The translations under genes and the position numbers were made by a program. From Acetobacteraceae bacterium (GTDB taxonomy: Bacteria > Pseudomonadota > Alphaproteobacteria > Acetobacterales > Acetobacteraceae): DNA of 5,750 nt. This document shows, piece after piece, positions 4,432-5,750 of the stretch (position 1 is the stretch's first letter; every line of letters begins with the position of its first letter). The stretch spans positions 154,432 through 160,181 of the forward strand of contig DNXO01000084.1 in the NCBI GenBank assembly GCA_003506895.1, written 5' to 3'. A model generated the notes under the pieces. That model did no database searches. It was not told where the DNA came from and was given only the letters and a program-made list of their open reading frames with translations.

Positions 4432-5013
4432 TCACAGCGCGCCCGCGACCTGGTGACCGCCGTGCCAGATCATGCTCAGCGCGACATACAGCACGATCAG
4501 AAGCCCGATCCAGGCGATCCAGCGGTGCCGCTCCAGCAGCCGAGCGATCAGGCCCGCGGCAAGACCCATTAGCCCGACCGACAGCATCAGGCCGCAGACC
4601 AGAACCCAGAATCTGTCATGTGCCGCCCCGGCGACGGCCAGCACGTTGTCCAGACTCATTGACACATCCGCCAGGATGATCTGCATCATCGCCTGGCGTA
4701 GCGTTTTGGAACCTTCAGTGGCGGCCACCTGATGAGGCCGCCGCAGCTCGCGAAACATCTTCCAGCAGACCCACAGCAGCAGGATGCCGCCGGCCAGCAA
4801 AAGGCCGATGATCGCCAGCAGTTGCAGCGCCACCGCGCCCATGGCGATGCGGATCACCGTGGCGCCTCCGATCCCCAGCAGGATCGCCAGCCGCTTCTGC
4901 CGAGCCGGCAGGCCGGTCACCGCCAGCCCGACCACGACCGCGTTGTCGCCAGCCAGGGCAATGTCGATCATTACCACCTGGGCCAACGTGACCAGGTCCT
5001 GAGTCCAATCCAT
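4432..5013 (-). CDS. TerC/YjbE-family integral membrane protein, putative metal exporter
   Basis: A complete 193-residue inner-membrane protein. Hydrophobic helices lie at about 8-30, 40-62, 64-86, 108-130, 135-158 and 166-184. The family's two acidic membrane motifs are present: IDIALAGDNAVVVG (16-29, Asp17, Asp23, Asn24) and ADVSMSLDNVLAVAG (115-129, Asp116, Asp122, Asn123). The second follows a polar loop (89-106), giving the usual inverted 3+3 layout. Members of the TerC superfamily are linked to manganese and other metal export or metalation of exported proteins; YjbE-type members are about this length. Start ATG 5013 has GGGAAGG 5 nt upstream. The gene is divergent from purB with 61 bp between, too little for the manganese-sensing yybP-ykoY riboswitch often found before relatives. 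The substrate is inferred from family only. Confidence 0.9.
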   Translation of the reverse strand: MDWTQDLVTLAQVVMIDIALAGDNAVVVGLAVTGLPARQKRLAILLGIGGATVIRIAMGAVALQLLAIIGLLLAGGILLLWVCWKMFRELRRPHQVAATEGSKTLRQAMMQIILADVSMSLDNVLAVAGAAHDRFWVLVCGLMLSVGLMGLAAGLIARLLERHRWIAWIGLLIVLYVALSMIWHGGHQVAGAL

Positions 5014-5074
5014 GCTTGCCTTCCCGGATGCCTCGGTCTAGCTGGCCCTTTCCCATGCATTGGACAAGGCTGCG
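5014..5074. promoter_or_regulatory. Short divergent intergenic region of terC-type gene and purB
   Basis: These 61 bp must hold start signals for both genes unless transcription begins inside a coding region. The minus-strand ribosome site GGGAAGG lies at 5025-5019 and a weak plus-strand AAGG at 5066-5069. I see no convincing -35/-10 pair on either strand. A partial dyad CCATGCATTGG (5053-5063) is centred on ATGCAT. Confidence 0.4.
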
Positions 5075-5750
5075 ATGATTCCGCGATACTCCAGGCCTGA
5101 AATGGCCGCCATCTGGGCCCCGATTAACCGGTACCGCATCTGGTTTGAGGTCGAGGCCCTGGCCGCCGAAGGCATGGCCCGAATCGGCGCCATCCCGGAA
5201 CAGGCCGCCCGTACCATCCGCGAGAAGGGCGCCCCCAAGCTGGCCGCGATGAACGAAGCGGATGTGGAGCGCATCGACGCGATCGAGCGGGAGACTCGCC
5301 ACGACGTGATCGCCTTCCTGACGTGGCTGGCCGAGGCGGTCGGCTCGGACTCGCGCTTCGTGCATCAGGGCATGACCAGCTCCGACGTGCTGGACACGAC
5401 GCTGTCGGTGCAGTTGACGCAGGCGGCGGACATCCTGCTGGCGGACATCGACGCGGTGATGGCGGCGCTGAAGTCCCGCGCCATGGAGCACAAATATACC
5501 CTGATCATCGGCCGCAGCCATGGCATCCACGCCGAACCGTCCACGTTCGGCCTGAAGCTGGCTGGCCACTACGCCGAATTCGCCCGCAACCGAGCGCGTC
5601 TGGTCGCGGCGCGCGCCGAGATCGCGGTGGCCGCCATCAGCGGGCCAGTCGGCACGTTCGCCCATCTTGACCCCAGCGTCGAGGAATACGTGGCCGAGAA
5701 GCTGGGTCTAAGCGCCGAACCGGTTTCCACCCAGGTGATCCCGCGCGACC
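5075..5750 (+). CDS. purB: Adenylosuccinate lyase, N-terminal 225 residues (runs off right edge)
   Basis: Catalyses two fumarate-releasing steps of purine synthesis in the cytoplasm: SAICAR to AICAR and adenylosuccinate to AMP. The protein begins MIPRYSRPEMAAIW, the standard PurB start, and keeps the fumarase/aspartase-superfamily layout. TRHDV with catalytic His76 is followed by HQGMTSSDVLDT (97-108) with the Thr-Ser-Ser substrate loop, then GRSHGIHAEP with the acid/base His149. The catalytic serine loop (SSxMPxKxNP) and C-terminal domain lie beyond the window; the family length is about 430 residues. ATG 5075 has only a weak AAGG 5 nt upstream; an in-frame TTG at 5060 is possible but would precede the conserved start. 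No frame break in the visible part. Divergent from the TerC-family gene. Confidence 0.95.
   Translation, partial: MIPRYSRPEMAAIWAPINRYRIWFEVEALAAEGMARIGAIPEQAARTIREKGAPKLAAMNEADVERIDAIERETRHDVIAFLTWLAEAVGSDSRFVHQGMTSSDVLDTTLSVQLTQAADILLADIDAVMAALKSRAMEHKYTLIIGRSHGIHAEPSTFGLKLAGHYAEFARNRARLVAARAEIAVAAISGPVGTFAHLDPSVEEYVAEKLGLSAEPVSTQVIPRD

Noticed and set aside
4715..5665. Minus-strand open frame of 316 codons across purB and the TerC-type gene
   Set aside because: It overlaps two unmistakable genes in other frames and has low-complexity Arg/Gly/Gln-rich content with no recognisable domain.

Overview
The window is GC-rich DNA whose intact genes have strong proteobacterial features. GabD- and PurB-type proteins, a YjbE-type TerC protein, and an IS630 relative of a kind I associate with Acetobacteraceae and Rhodospirillales suggest an alphaproteobacterium. 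The lineage is inferred from protein resemblance read by eye, not from any search.

Layout. (1) 1-902, minus: the N-terminal 300 residues of an NAD(P)-dependent succinate-semialdehyde dehydrogenase (GabD), running off the left edge, with a good ribosome binding site, a plausible -35/-10 pair and a perfect dyad over the -10/start region. (2) 1012-2478, plus: a complete 12-helix MFS transporter, divergent from gabD. (3) 2479-4431: about 1.9 kb with no intact gene that I can recognise. It is a patchwork of truncated pieces of unrelated genes on both strands: an internally deleted IS630 transposase (minus), the N-terminus of a small winged-helix regulator (plus), the N-terminus of a GyrI-like effector-binding protein (minus), a short unidentified stretch with a well-placed ribosome binding site, the C-terminus of an ArsR-type regulator (minus), a SNF2 helicase fragment (plus), and the frameshifted C-terminus of a DUF1186/SEC-C protein (plus). 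Several pieces abut almost to the base. (4) 4432-5013, minus: a complete TerC/YjbE-family membrane protein with a candidate terminator. (5) 5075-5750, plus: the N-terminal 225 residues of adenylosuccinate lyase (PurB), running off the right edge.

How it works together. The two flanks are housekeeping or ordinary metabolic genes in divergent pairs (gabD/MFS and terC/purB), and they frame an eroding block. The minus-strand order ArsR, unknown, GyrI-like looks like the relic of one small regulatory operon; the other pieces have no obvious relationship. I found no intact undescribed system. The points most worth a second look are the graveyard with its sharp joins, overlapping chimeric reading frames across one join, the clustered substitutions in the GabD cofactor-binding segment (including Lys to Arg), and the operator-like dyad on the gabD promoter.
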